Assembly: GCA_964441775.1 (NCBI GenBank)
Contig: CAYTVL010000005.1
Span: 124,001 to 188,000 of the forward strand
DNA: 64,000 nucleotides
From: SYOC01 sp964441775
GTDB lineage: Bacteria; Desulfobacterota; Binatia; Bin18
Direction of reading: 5' to 3'
Part shown: one piece after another, positions 43,875 through 52,749 of the stretch
Layout: the number at the start of each line of letters is the position of its first letter
Position numbering within the stretch: the first letter of the stretch is position 1
The notes under the pieces: generated by a model
The model's database searches: none
Told to the model about the DNA's origin: nothing
Seen by the model: only the letters and a program-made list of their open reading frames with translations
Translations under genes and position numbers: made by a program

Positions 43875-44441
43875 ATGTCAAAACGTCCGCTCCATAATCT
43901 CCAACCCTGGCAACGGCTCGACTCTGAGACGGTCTATACGTGTCGGATTTTTTCGCTGCAGAAGAATCGCAATCGTTCCCCACGCGACGGACGCGAGCAC
44001 GACTTCTTTGTCTTGGAGAGTGGAGACTGGGTCAACATCATCCCGGTCACGCCGGACGATCAAGTGGTCTTGATCCACCAGTACCGACACGGGGTCGAAG
44101 AGTTTACTTTAGAAATTCCCGGCGGCATGGTCGACCCGCATGATCCGTCGCCTTTGCACGCTGCCCGCCGTGAGATGCAGGAAGAAACCGGCTACGACTC
44201 GGAGGACGTGGTTCTCCTGGGCGCTATCCACCCGAACCCCGCCATTCAAGGGAACCGCTGCCACACTTTTCTGGCGCGGAACGTCGAGAAGCGCTTCGAG
44301 CTCCAGTTCGATACGACTGAGGAGACCGAGGTCATTCTCGTCCCTCGCGTACAGCTTCCGGAATTAGTGCGCCAAGGGAAAATTACCCATGCGCTCGTCG
44401 TCACGGCATTTTACTGGTTTACTTTGTTCCAACAGTGCTGA
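43875..44441 (+). CDS. Nudix hydrolase (ADP-ribose pyrophosphatase-like)
   Basis: 188 residues from the ATG at 43875. The Nudix region reads PGGMVDPHDPSPLHAARREM followed by QEETGY, similar to the ADP-ribose pyrophosphatase group, but it has one extra residue and D in place of the usual first glutamate between the GG and REMQEE elements. The core REMQEE with E-E for metal binding is intact, so activity is plausible. IPVTPDDQVVLIHQYRHGVE supports the fold. Last gene of the three-gene cluster. Confidence 0.83.
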   Translation: MSKRPLHNLQPWQRLDSETVYTCRIFSLQKNRNRSPRDGREHDFFVLESGDWVNIIPVTPDDQVVLIHQYRHGVEEFTLEIPGGMVDPHDPSPLHAARREMQEETGYDSEDVVLLGAIHPNPAIQGNRCHTFLARNVEKRFELQFDTTEETEVILVPRVQLPELVRQGKITHALVVTAFYWFTLFQQC

Positions 44442-44507
44442 TGCCGCACCCCAGTCCTTCCGGTTCCAGCTCTAGTAGACTACCACAACGAAGATGATGG
44501 GAGCGCG

Positions 44508-44562
44508 ACCGTCTTGGTCGCACTTTTCGCGAGCGAGACGCCCGCGCCCCAATGTGGAGCAC
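44508..44562. repeat. nested palindromic intergenic element
   Basis: GCGACC-GTCTT-GGTCGC (44515-44531) is a perfect 6-bp stem with a five-base loop, followed by ACTTTTCGCG and a second imperfect stem GCGAGCG/CGCCCGC. The outer flanks GGGAGCGCG and CGCGCCCC also pair partly, giving a two-hairpin cruciform. The layout resembles a dispersed bacterial repeat; part may also serve as terminator for the Nudix gene. Confidence 0.45.
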
Positions 44563-44564
44563 TA

Positions 44565-45020
44565 CTACCGTTTGTCACGAGAAGCAGCCAGCAGCGCGTG
44601 AAATTGCGCCTCGGTCGGCGCTTTTTCTATGCTGGGAAGCGCAGCACTCAAACAGTCCCAGGGCTGCGCGCTGCCGCTCCATACCTGCACGGCAGGTTGG
44701 AACTGGCTGGGCTCATCTAGACTAGCAGCCCACAGTCCTTGCAGGTCTAGGACCAGCTCCGCTTGAATAAAAAGCGGAGAGCCGCAGGCTGAACAAAATC
44801 CCCGGCTCACCACCCTGCCGCTCTCCGCTTTGATGCTGTGGTATGTGCTTTGTCCCGTGATGCTCAACGCCGTTTTCGGGACATAGAGCACAGGGCAAAA
44901 GGCCCCGCCGCTCGCTCGTTGACAATCTCGACAGTGACAATTCCAAGAGAAGGCCGGGACCGCCGCGCATTGGTAGCGAATCGCGCCGCACGCGCAACCG
45001 CCGGTAAAGGGCACTCGCAT
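44565..45020 (-). CDS. GFA/CENP-V family zinc-binding protein
   Basis: 151 residues from the ATG at 45020, with GGAGG-type sequence upstream. The GFA fold is shown by GGCACGAIRYQC, then CHCRDCQRASGGAF and FCSACGSPLF, together supplying the cysteines for two zinc ions. The family includes enzymes that join glutathione with formaldehyde, but many members have other or unknown roles. It is transcribed away from the porin gene across a perfect palindrome. Confidence 0.85.
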   Translation of the reverse strand: MRVPFTGGCACGAIRYQCAAVPAFSWNCHCRDCQRASGGAFCPVLYVPKTALSITGQSTYHSIKAESGRVVSRGFCSACGSPLFIQAELVLDLQGLWAASLDEPSQFQPAVQVWSGSAQPWDCLSAALPSIEKAPTEAQFHALLAASRDKR

Positions 45021-45101
45021 AAGCAACACTCCTCCCTGCCCAGGTCCTTATCACTTCAAGTTGCGCAACAAAAGAGGCTGAAATTTTTGCGAAGGTGGCA
45101 C

Positions 45102-45124
45102 AGTTTGTGAATCATTCACAAACT
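45102..45124. promoter_or_regulatory. perfect 23-bp palindrome, candidate operator
   Basis: AGTTTGTGAAT (45102-45112) and its exact complement ATTCACAAACT (45114-45124) flank a single C. It lies between the divergent starts of the GFA gene (45020) and the porin gene (45181). The 11-1-11 symmetry is typical of a dimeric repressor site (TetR/GntR type, for example). No regulator gene of that sort is adjacent. Confidence 0.65.
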
Positions 45125-45180
45125 CGGGAGTGAAGATTTTCTGTCTTTCCCTTCAACTATTTGAATTGACTGGAGGCGCG

Positions 45181-46485
45181 ATGCCAGTGTTCTCGGCCCG
45201 AACGTGGAGAAGGAGTTTTTGTGTCAGAACTCTGACACAAGGAGGGGTAGGACTGACACTGCTGCTGTCCTCAGTGGCTGTTTTTGCAGGCTCCAATCCT
45301 CCTCTTGCTTCACAAGATAAAGAACTTATCAAACAGTTGCTCACTCGTATTGATCAGTTAGAAGGACGCCTAGCGGAAGTAGAAGGAAAACAAGCTGCCG
45401 CTCCTCCTCCACAGTCGGCACCCCCGGCCAATACAGCAACGGCAAGTGAGGAGACTCATGAAGGAAGCCTGACTGACGAACCGATGATGCACGGGGGCAT
45501 GCTCTCGTCTTCTCCCATGTTGCAGCTCCGCGGATTTGGCGACGTCCAGTATCACACGAGCAACCGGCACGGGGATCACAATGCCTTCACGCTAGGACAG
45601 CTCGATTTATTCATTAGCTCTCGGCTTTCCGACGAATTGAGCGTTGTCAGTGAAATGGTCGTGGAAGCAGATGAAAACAATGCGTTTGGCTTTGACATCG
45701 AGCGGCTGTTGTTACAATATGCGCCCAGCGATCTCTTTAATATTGCCGCGGGTCGTTATCATACCGCCATTGGCTACTATAATACGGCCTACCATCATGG
45801 CACGTGGTTCCAAACCGCTATTGGACGTCCCTTTATCTTTGCCTTCGAAGATGGAGGGGGACTTCTTCCCATTCACAACACCGGGGTGACTGTTTCTGGA
45901 CGCATCCCCTTTTGGCGGCAACTGGGGCTACGGTACGTTGCCGAGGTAGGGAACGGACGCGATTACACGAAAGATCACGAACCAGTACAGAATGTCAATG
46001 ACAACAACCACGGGAAAGCGGTCAACGTCGCGTTGTTTGCTCGGCCAGAGTGGTTACCGGGACTCCAGGGGGGCGTCTCTCTGTATCGTGACCATCCTAC
46101 TCCAAAAGGCTCGCCCAAGTTTGAACAAACCATTGGGTCGGCGCACCTCGTGTATGTCACGCCCACTTTCGAATGGCTGAATGAAGGCGTCCTGATTCAT
46201 CACAACCCGAGTGGATCGCACTCCACTAATACCACGGGGTTCTATACACAGCTTGCGCAACAATTTGGACTCTTTCGTCCCTATCTGCGCTATCAGTATG
46301 TGAATGCACCACAAAGCGATCCTTTGCCGCTTTTTAAGCAGGTGGGTCTGCGGCACGGCCCGTCGCTGGGCCTCCGCTATAATTTCAGCGATTTCCTCGC
46401 GCTCAAATTACAGTACGATTACACCATCATGCGTAAAGAGTCGGCCTTCAGCCAATTCACTGTGCAAGCCGCTTTTGCATTCTAA
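45181..46485 (+). CDS. outer-membrane porin-like protein
   Basis: 434 residues from the ATG at 45181 with TGGAGG at close spacing; the frame is open earlier but without a ribosome binding site. A signal peptide (ending SSVAVFAG) leads to a short coiled coil (KELIKQLLTRIDQLEGRLAE), a Pro/Ala-rich linker and then a domain rich in alternating strands (LRGFGDVQYHTSN to YDYTIMRKESAFSQFTVQAA), ending in Phe as outer-membrane barrels do. It resembles phosphate-selective or carbohydrate porins. Binding-protein and kinase genes follow in the same direction. Confidence 0.82.
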   Translation: MPVFSARTWRRSFCVRTLTQGGVGLTLLLSSVAVFAGSNPPLASQDKELIKQLLTRIDQLEGRLAEVEGKQAAAPPPQSAPPANTATASEETHEGSLTDEPMMHGGMLSSSPMLQLRGFGDVQYHTSNRHGDHNAFTLGQLDLFISSRLSDELSVVSEMVVEADENNAFGFDIERLLLQYAPSDLFNIAAGRYHTAIGYYNTAYHHGTWFQTAIGRPFIFAFEDGGGLLPIHNTGVTVSGRIPFWRQLGLRYVAEVGNGRDYTKDHEPVQNVNDNNHGKAVNVALFARPEWLPGLQGGVSLYRDHPTPKGSPKFEQTIGSAHLVYVTPTFEWLNEGVLIHHNPSGSHSTNTTGFYTQLAQQFGLFRPYLRYQYVNAPQSDPLPLFKQVGLRHGPSLGLRYNFSDFLALKLQYDYTIMRKESAFSQFTVQAAFAF

Positions 46486-46510
46486 GTGGGGAGAAGGGGT
46501 GGGTAGAACA

Positions 46511-47041
46511 ATGAAGACCATATTGAAGGAGCTGTCTCTTCGGCTTTTCCTTCTGCTGCTCTGGGGGCTCCGGCTTGAACAGGCTGAAGCGCAAACAATG
46601 TCAAGCCTTGGGGCTTCTCCGTCCGCGTCTGCGCCATTAGCCATTATCGTCAACAAGAAAAATCCGATCGACGGCGTGAGCTTCGCTGAGTTACGAGCCA
46701 TTTTTCTGGCCGAGCAGGGGCATTGGTCGGATGGACACAGCATCACCTTAGTGATGCGGGACCCTGCACAACCCGAACGCGAGGCTGTACTCCGCCAGAT
46801 TTACCACATGGAGGAAAGCGATCTTAATCGCCACTTCTTGCAGTTGACATTCACTGGCGCAGTGCAAACCGTTCCAAAGATGTTATCCACCACTGTCGGG
46901 GTGCGCAAATTCGTGTTCAACGTTCCCAGCGCCATCGGCTACGTGAAGCTCACCGACGTTGATGACTCTGTCAAGGTGTTACACGTAGATGGGCACTTAC
47001 CCGGTGAATCGGGTTATCCACTAGTGCTTCCTCCGCAGTGA
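46511..47041 (+). CDS. PstS-like phosphate-type binding protein (short)
   Basis: 176 residues; AGAAGGGGTG upstream, 25 bases after the porin. Signal peptide ends EQAEAQT. The mature part has the small PstS-like pattern IIVNKKNPIDGVSFAELRAI, IFLAEQGHWSDG and IGYVKLTDVDD, short compared with full PstS, which has two lobes. No permease or ATPase gene is near, so it may act as a sensor for the kinase encoded next rather than in transport. The role is inference. Confidence 0.8.
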   Translation: MKTILKELSLRLFLLLLWGLRLEQAEAQTMSSLGASPSASAPLAIIVNKKNPIDGVSFAELRAIFLAEQGHWSDGHSITLVMRDPAQPEREAVLRQIYHMEESDLNRHFLQLTFTGAVQTVPKMLSTTVGVRKFVFNVPSAIGYVKLTDVDDSVKVLHVDGHLPGESGYPLVLPPQ

Positions 47042-47103
47042 CACACCGCCACGGATCCCCTTCTGCCTGCCAAGATGGAGATGGAAATGCAGAAAGAACC
47101 GCG

Positions 47104-49227
47104 ATGACACAAAATCCAATTTCTCACCGCTGGAGTTTTCCGTTCGCATTTATTCTGATCGGACTCGTTGTCGGCGGCGTGGGCGGCTTTGCTCTGTACA
47201 ACCTCCACCAGACCAATCATACGACCCAGCACATGTATGCCGGGTCAGTCTCACAGTTGGATCTCATCGGCGAATTGCAATATCAAACACAGGAAGCCCG
47301 GCGCAGCGTGCAATATGCACTGACCACAACAGACGCCAATCTGCAAATGGAGTATGTCGATCAATCCCGCGCTGCGGACGCCTATGTGGCGGCGCTGCAC
47401 GACCAACTTCAAGCGCGATCGCACACGCCGCAGTTAGATCAGCTAAGAGAGCAGTTTCATCACGACTGGGCTGCATATCTGGAAGTTCGCAACCGGGTGA
47501 GCGCCCTTATCCTCGAAGGAAATAGTACAGAAGCGATCGCCCTTGACCAACGTGAGGGAGAGCCAGCGTTCACTCACGCCCGCAATGATTTGCAGGAAAT
47601 TAAAATCTCCTATAAGGCGCAAGCCGAACAACAGGTAACTCAAGTAGAAAAGATTTCCTTCCGCACCCTCGTGGAGCTGGGGATTATTTTGTGTCTGACC
47701 CAACTCTTCGCGGCCTTTGCTGTGAAGATGGTGCAGAAGGGACAAATGCTGCATGCCGTGCAGCAGTCCGAAGCCCGCTTGCACGACGTCATCGAATCTA
47801 TTGACGAGGGAATGTTTGTCGTTGATCGCGCCGGCAACATTGCCTTATGGAATCAGGCAGCGGAGCGCAGCATGGAGCGCTCTCGCGACCAGGTTTTGGG
47901 TCACCCTCTCCTCCATGCCTTCCCAGAGGTCACCGTCACCGCTTTACAGAGACTCATCAACGATGCCCTTGCGAGTGGACAAGCACGGGCCTTCGAAGCC
48001 CTCCCCCTTGCCTATGGACGAGACATTCGGGAGTTCGCAACGCGAGCTTTTCCTTTTGAAGGAGGGACTACCGTCTTTTTGCGCGATGTCACCGAGAACC
48101 GACGGGCCGAACAGGCGCTCCATCAGAGCGAGAAGCGCTTTCGCTCGCTGATTGAAAATTCCTCGGACATCATCACTATTTTTGATGGAGACGGCGTCAT
48201 TCAATACGAAAGCCCATCGATAAAACGCATACTCGGCTACGACCCAGAAGAGCCGCTTGGCCGCCGCCCGACAGACATCATTCACCCGGACGATTTAGCG
48301 TCTGTGGAAGAAGCGTTCTCCACCCTAGAGAAAACAGAGGGGCCCCTCTCTCTGGAGTTCCGCGTCCGTCACAAAGATGGGTCCTGGCGAGTTCTTGAAG
48401 GCACGGGCAAGAATCTTCTCCGAGATACTGCTGTCGCCGGAATTGTTTTCAACTCTCGCGACGTCACCGAGCGCAAAGAAATCGAACGCCTCAAGGATGA
48501 ACTGGTGTCGACCGTCAGTCATGAACTCCGCACCCCGCTCACCAGCTTGCGCGGCTTCGCTGAACTCATGCTCAAGCGCGACTACCCGTTAGAAAAACAA
48601 CGGACGTTTCTCACCGTCATCCACACTGAAGCCACACGTCTGACCACGCTCATCAACGATTTTCTCGATATCCAGCGTATGGAATCAGGGCGCCAGACTT
48701 ACTCCTTTTTTCCCCTCGACTGCACGCCCCTTTTCCGCGAGGTGCTGACCATCTTCACGACCGAAGACACGAAACACACGTTTAGTCTGAACGCGGAAGA
48801 ATTCTTGCCGCTTGTGTCCGCCGACGCCGACCGTCTCCGGCAGGTGTTGACCAACCTGCTCTCCAACGCGATCAAGTATACCCCGCAGGGTGGGCAGGTC
48901 AGCATTGGCGCTCGACGAGACGGCGACGCAGTCTGTATCTCCATTACGGATCAAGGCATCGGCATCTCGCCGGAAGCGCTCCCACGGCTCTTTAGTAAAT
49001 TTTATCGAGTCGACAATACCGCCACACGGAACATCGGAGGCACGGGCTTAGGGCTTGCGTTAGTCAAAGAGATTATCGAAGCACACAACGGAAGAATCTG
49101 GGTCGACAGTCAAGTCGGCCACGGCTCAACATTCTCTTTTACATTGCCAATCGCCGCGCTCGATCACGCTGACGACGGGGCAGCCATTGAGCAATCGCCG
49201 CAATCGTCGGACAGCACCCTCTTGTAA
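47104..49227 (+). CDS. membrane PAS histidine kinase
   Basis: 707 residues from the ATG at 47104 (a GTG at 47038 overlaps the previous stop and is an alternative). A membrane helix (about 10-32), a periplasmic four-helix-type sensor (about 40-180), a second helix, two PAS domains (about 225-340 and 345-470), HisKA with SHELRTPLTSLRGFAELM (His phospho-acceptor) and a HATPase with NAIKYTP, DQGIGI and GTGLGLALVKEII. It should phosphorylate a response regulator, but none adjoins. Context with the porin and PstS-like protein suggests anion sensing. Confidence 0.88.
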   Translation: MTQNPISHRWSFPFAFILIGLVVGGVGGFALYNLHQTNHTTQHMYAGSVSQLDLIGELQYQTQEARRSVQYALTTTDANLQMEYVDQSRAADAYVAALHDQLQARSHTPQLDQLREQFHHDWAAYLEVRNRVSALILEGNSTEAIALDQREGEPAFTHARNDLQEIKISYKAQAEQQVTQVEKISFRTLVELGIILCLTQLFAAFAVKMVQKGQMLHAVQQSEARLHDVIESIDEGMFVVDRAGNIALWNQAAERSMERSRDQVLGHPLLHAFPEVTVTALQRLINDALASGQARAFEALPLAYGRDIREFATRAFPFEGGTTVFLRDVTENRRAEQALHQSEKRFRSLIENSSDIITIFDGDGVIQYESPSIKRILGYDPEEPLGRRPTDIIHPDDLASVEEAFSTLEKTEGPLSLEFRVRHKDGSWRVLEGTGKNLLRDTAVAGIVFNSRDVTERKEIERLKDELVSTVSHELRTPLTSLRGFAELMLKRDYPLEKQRTFLTVIHTEATRLTTLINDFLDIQRMESGRQTYSFFPLDCTPLFREVLTIFTTEDTKHTFSLNAEEFLPLVSADADRLRQVLTNLLSNAIKYTPQGGQVSIGARRDGDAVCISITDQGIGISPEALPRLFSKFYRVDNTATRNIGGTGLGLALVKEIIEAHNGRIWVDSQVGHGSTFSFTLPIAALDHADDGAAIEQSPQSSDSTLL

Positions 49228-49378
49228 ATGATTCCCGTAATCAACCGATAGCGTGAATAAAAAAAAGAAACGTACGATGGCAAGCGTCGATAGAGACAGG
49301 GAACCATGTAAAATGAGGTAACAATGTGAAGTGTCTGGCCATGCCAAGTAAAGGATTCCGCATCGTGAGGTCTGCGTG

Positions 49379-49960
49379 ATGCAAGTGAAAAACGGTCTGC
49401 TTCTCCTTGGAAGTATAGTGTGGTTACTCGGGATGAGCGCAGGGACGAAAATCATGCTTGACTACGATTACACTCCGGGAGCAACCGTCTCCCTTCCTCG
49501 CCAGTGGCCTGCTGACGCTCAGATTCAGCCCCTTCCAGGTGAGGCGACGCTCGTGATGGCCGCCCATCCCCACTGCTCCTGTACGCGAGCAAGTCTTGAA
49601 GAGCTTTCCGTACTGATGACACACGCACAAGGGCGGCTGAGCGCGTATGTGCTCTTCTTAAAACCCTCAGAATTTTCTGAAGGTTGGGAAAGGACCGATC
49701 TTTGGGAACACGCCGTCGCCATCCCTGGGGTGCGAGTTATTGCCGATGATGAGGGAAAAGAAGCTCGTCACTTCCACGCCACAGTTTCGGGCCAGACCTT
49801 GCTCTACGATGCACACGGAGAGTTAGTGTTTAGCGGAGGCATCACCGAATCCCGTGGCCACAGTGGAGACAATGCTGGTCGTGACGCTATCCTTTCGTTC
49901 TTGACAAATGAAACAGCAGAACGAAAGGGCGCTTTTGCTTTTGGCTGCTCTCTTTTTTAA
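49379..49960 (+). CDS. RedB-like thioredoxin-fold membrane protein
   Basis: 193 residues from the ATG at 49379. One N-terminal helix (about 5-25) anchors it; the domain has AAHPHCSCTRASLEELSVLM with C-S-C and the conserved end LLYDAHGELVFSGGITESRG-HSGDN and FGCSLF. I recall this combination in RedB-type proteins of uncertain redox function. It lies between the two sensor kinase genes, separated from each by about 40-150 bases. Confidence 0.78.
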   Translation: MQVKNGLLLLGSIVWLLGMSAGTKIMLDYDYTPGATVSLPRQWPADAQIQPLPGEATLVMAAHPHCSCTRASLEELSVLMTHAQGRLSAYVLFLKPSEFSEGWERTDLWEHAVAIPGVRVIADDEGKEARHFHATVSGQTLLYDAHGELVFSGGITESRGHSGDNAGRDAILSFLTNETAERKGAFAFGCSLF

Positions 49961-50002
49961 CGCCCACACATACATCGCAAAGGCATTGGTAGGAAAAAGA
50001 CC

Positions 50003-52669
50003 ATGACAAGTTTCACTGCCTTAGATGAAACGACTGAGCAACGAAGTCTCGTCCTTTTCCAGGAGCATCAGCAAAAGATTTTCAAGCGGACGGATCGGTT
50101 ATTTGCCTGCCTGTTGCTGTTTCAGTGGTGCGCCGGCATTGCTGCCGCGTATTGGCTTTCTCCGCTGACGTGGACTGGCGTCTACAGTCAAACCCATTTA
50201 CACGTCAAGGCCGCGTGGATACTCGGTGGCGGGATCATCAGCTTTCCTGTTCTGTTAGCGTTCTTTCAGCCTGGAGCGCTATTAACCCGTCACAGCATTG
50301 CTATAGCCCAAATGCTCATGGGCGCTCTCCTCATTCACTTGACCGGCGGACGCATCGAGACGCATTTTCATGTCTTTGGTTCTCTTGCTTTTCTGGCTTT
50401 CTACCGAGATTGGCGGGTGCTAATCTCAGCCACGGTGGTGGTGGCTGCGGATCATTGTGTACGGGGCCTCTACTGGCCCCAGTCGGTCTTTGGCGTGTTG
50501 ACGGCAAGCCCCTGGCGTTGGCTTGAGCATGCTGGGTGGGTGATTTTCGAGGATGTCTTTCTCCTCGCTTCCTGTATTCAAGGAGTGGAGGAAATGCAGG
50601 AGATCGCTGAGCGACAAGCCCAGCTTGAGGCGAGCAATGATCATGTCCGTTCTCTTAGCGCTTCATCGCCGATCGGGGTTTTTCAAATCAACTCGGCAGG
50701 GAGCTGTAGCTACACGAATGACCGGTGGTATGAAATTGTCGGATTGACGACGGCGGAGAGCAGTCAAGCAAATTTGTCCACACTCATCCACTCCGAGGAC
50801 CGCGAGGCCGTTCTTAAGGATTGGACACGGGCAGTGGCGACAAACCGTGAAGTCTCGGTTGAGTTTCGTCTCTTGAGGCGATCGGGAGGAATTCGTTGGG
50901 TCCGGGTTCGTGGCACGCCACTTCAGAGCGCTAATAAAAAGGGATTCGACGACTATGTCTGCACGATTGAAGACATTACCGCACAAAAGCATGCTGCTGA
51001 GGAGTTACGCGAGGCAAAAGAAGCCGCTGAGCAAGCCAGTCAAAGCAAATCGGCTTTCTTGGCGACCATGAGTCATGAGATCCGCACCCCGATGAATGGG
51101 GTGATTGGCATGACTGGACTCCTCCTTGACACCCCGCTGACCGAGGAACAACGCGACTATGCCGAGACCGTGCGGCACTCCGCCGACGCGTTGCTGACCA
51201 TCATCAACGATATTCTCGACTTCTCCAAAATAGAGGCGGGCAAATTAGAATTGGAGATTATCGACTTCGATCTCCGCACTGCGGTCGAAGAAGCGGTCGA
51301 TCTGTTCAGCAGCCAAGCCCTGCATAAAGGGCTAGAACTGGCGTGCTTAATTCACGCCGACGTCCCCGCCGCCCTGCGCGGCGACCCGGGTCGGGTCCGC
51401 CAGATCTTGGTGAATTTGATTGGGAACGCCATCAAGTTCACGGCGCAGGGAGAAGTGGTGGTCGAAGTACGAACAAGTAAGCCCGACTTCCTGTGCGGGA
51501 AAAATCTCACACCAGCGGCCTCTACCGAGCTGTCTACTCCTCTCACCTCGATACGGCTGTACTTTTCCGTGACCGACAATGGGATTGGTATCCCGGTCGA
51601 CCGACGGGACCGGCTTTTTCAATCGTTCTCGCAAGTGGACGCGTCCACTACGCGCAAATATGGCGGCACAGGCCTGGGGTTAGTCATTTGTAAAAAACTC
51701 GCGGAGGTCATGCAGGGCGAAATTGGAGTAGAAAGCGAACCCGGCAAGGGCAGCACTTTCTGGTTTACTGTTCAACTTGAGCAACAGCCTCCAAAGACTG
51801 CCTCCGTGGAAGCGCTTGCTGATCTCCGAGGGATGCACGCGTTAATTGTGGATGACAACGCCACCAATCGGCGCATTTTTCGCCGCCAATTAGCCTCCTG
51901 GGGCGTTACCTCGGAGGAAGCTGCGGATAGCCCGCAAGCGCTCACCCTCTTACGAGAGGCGGTTGCTCAGGGACGTCGCTACGATTTCGCCTTCCTTGAT
52001 TTCATGATGCCGTCCATGAACGGGATAGAATTAGGCCGCATGATCAAGGCCGACCCCTCCTTAGCTCACACGAAGTTGCTGCTTCTTACCTCTGCTGGAC
52101 AACGGGGAGATGGACAGCTTGCACGCGAGGCAGGGCTTGATGGATACCTCACCAAACCCGTGCGGCAAACGCATTTGTGGGGATGTCTCACCAAAATCAT
52201 GGGCGGTGTCTCTTCTGGAGAGTCCACGCCAACATCGCTCGTCACTCGCCACACGGTAGAGGAAAAAAAGACGCACAGTCGTTTACCCATCTTGATTGCG
52301 GAGGATAATCCGGTCAACCAAAAATTGGCGGTGCGGTTATTAGAAAAATTGGGCTATCGCGCAGATGTCGCGGGCAACGGACTTGAGGCCGTTGCTGCGG
52401 TAGAATGCATTCCCTACGCTGCCATCCTTATGGACTGCCAAATGCCGGAAATGGATGGATTTGAAGCCACCAGAACTATTCGCGGCAGAGAGGAAGACAC
52501 CACTACTCATATCCCTATCATTGCCATGACCGCCAACGCCATGCAGGGGGATAAAGAACGCTGCATGGAAGCGGGCATGGATGATTATGTCTCCAAACCG
52601 ATCAAGCCGGAAACCTTGAAAACCGTCCTGGCCCAGTGGCTTGCCCCTATCAAGGAGAAGGCGGCATGA
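50003..52669 (+). CDS. hybrid sensor kinase with two receiver domains
   Basis: 888 residues; membrane helices between about 30 and 190 form an N-terminal sensor; the segment HLTGGRIETHFHVFGSLAFL is typical of such membrane inputs. A PAS domain (about 215-330) is followed by HisKA (SHEIRTPMNGVIGM), a HATPase (NAIKFTAQGE, GTGLGLVICKKL) and two receivers: the first (about 610-735, ALIVDDNATN, DFMMPSMNG, TKPVR) and the second (about 755-880, ILIAEDNPVN, MDCQMPEMDG, SKPIK). It lacks a visible HPt domain, so phosphotransfer must go through another protein. Confidence 0.9.
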   Translation: MTSFTALDETTEQRSLVLFQEHQQKIFKRTDRLFACLLLFQWCAGIAAAYWLSPLTWTGVYSQTHLHVKAAWILGGGIISFPVLLAFFQPGALLTRHSIAIAQMLMGALLIHLTGGRIETHFHVFGSLAFLAFYRDWRVLISATVVVAADHCVRGLYWPQSVFGVLTASPWRWLEHAGWVIFEDVFLLASCIQGVEEMQEIAERQAQLEASNDHVRSLSASSPIGVFQINSAGSCSYTNDRWYEIVGLTTAESSQANLSTLIHSEDREAVLKDWTRAVATNREVSVEFRLLRRSGGIRWVRVRGTPLQSANKKGFDDYVCTIEDITAQKHAAEELREAKEAAEQASQSKSAFLATMSHEIRTPMNGVIGMTGLLLDTPLTEEQRDYAETVRHSADALLTIINDILDFSKIEAGKLELEIIDFDLRTAVEEAVDLFSSQALHKGLELACLIHADVPAALRGDPGRVRQILVNLIGNAIKFTAQGEVVVEVRTSKPDFLCGKNLTPAASTELSTPLTSIRLYFSVTDNGIGIPVDRRDRLFQSFSQVDASTTRKYGGTGLGLVICKKLAEVMQGEIGVESEPGKGSTFWFTVQLEQQPPKTASVEALADLRGMHALIVDDNATNRRIFRRQLASWGVTSEEAADSPQALTLLREAVAQGRRYDFAFLDFMMPSMNGIELGRMIKADPSLAHTKLLLLTSAGQRGDGQLAREAGLDGYLTKPVRQTHLWGCLTKIMGGVSSGESTPTSLVTRHTVEEKKTHSRLPILIAEDNPVNQKLAVRLLEKLGYRADVAGNGLEAVAAVECIPYAAILMDCQMPEMDGFEATRTIRGREEDTTTHIPIIAMTANAMQGDKERCMEAGMDDYVSKPIKPETLKTVLAQWLAPIKEKAA

Positions 52670-52749
52670 TATTGAGCTTACCTTCAATGGCATTCAGTGT
52701 AGGAGAAACCCTCGTTTAAGGGAAATAGCCGCTCCCTCAAGCTACAATT

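Noticed and set aside
45090..45112. Sigma-54 promoter before the porin
   Set aside because: GTGGCACAGTTTGTGA has the -24 GG but lacks the -12 GC at the required spacing; the palindrome explains the conserved-looking bases better.
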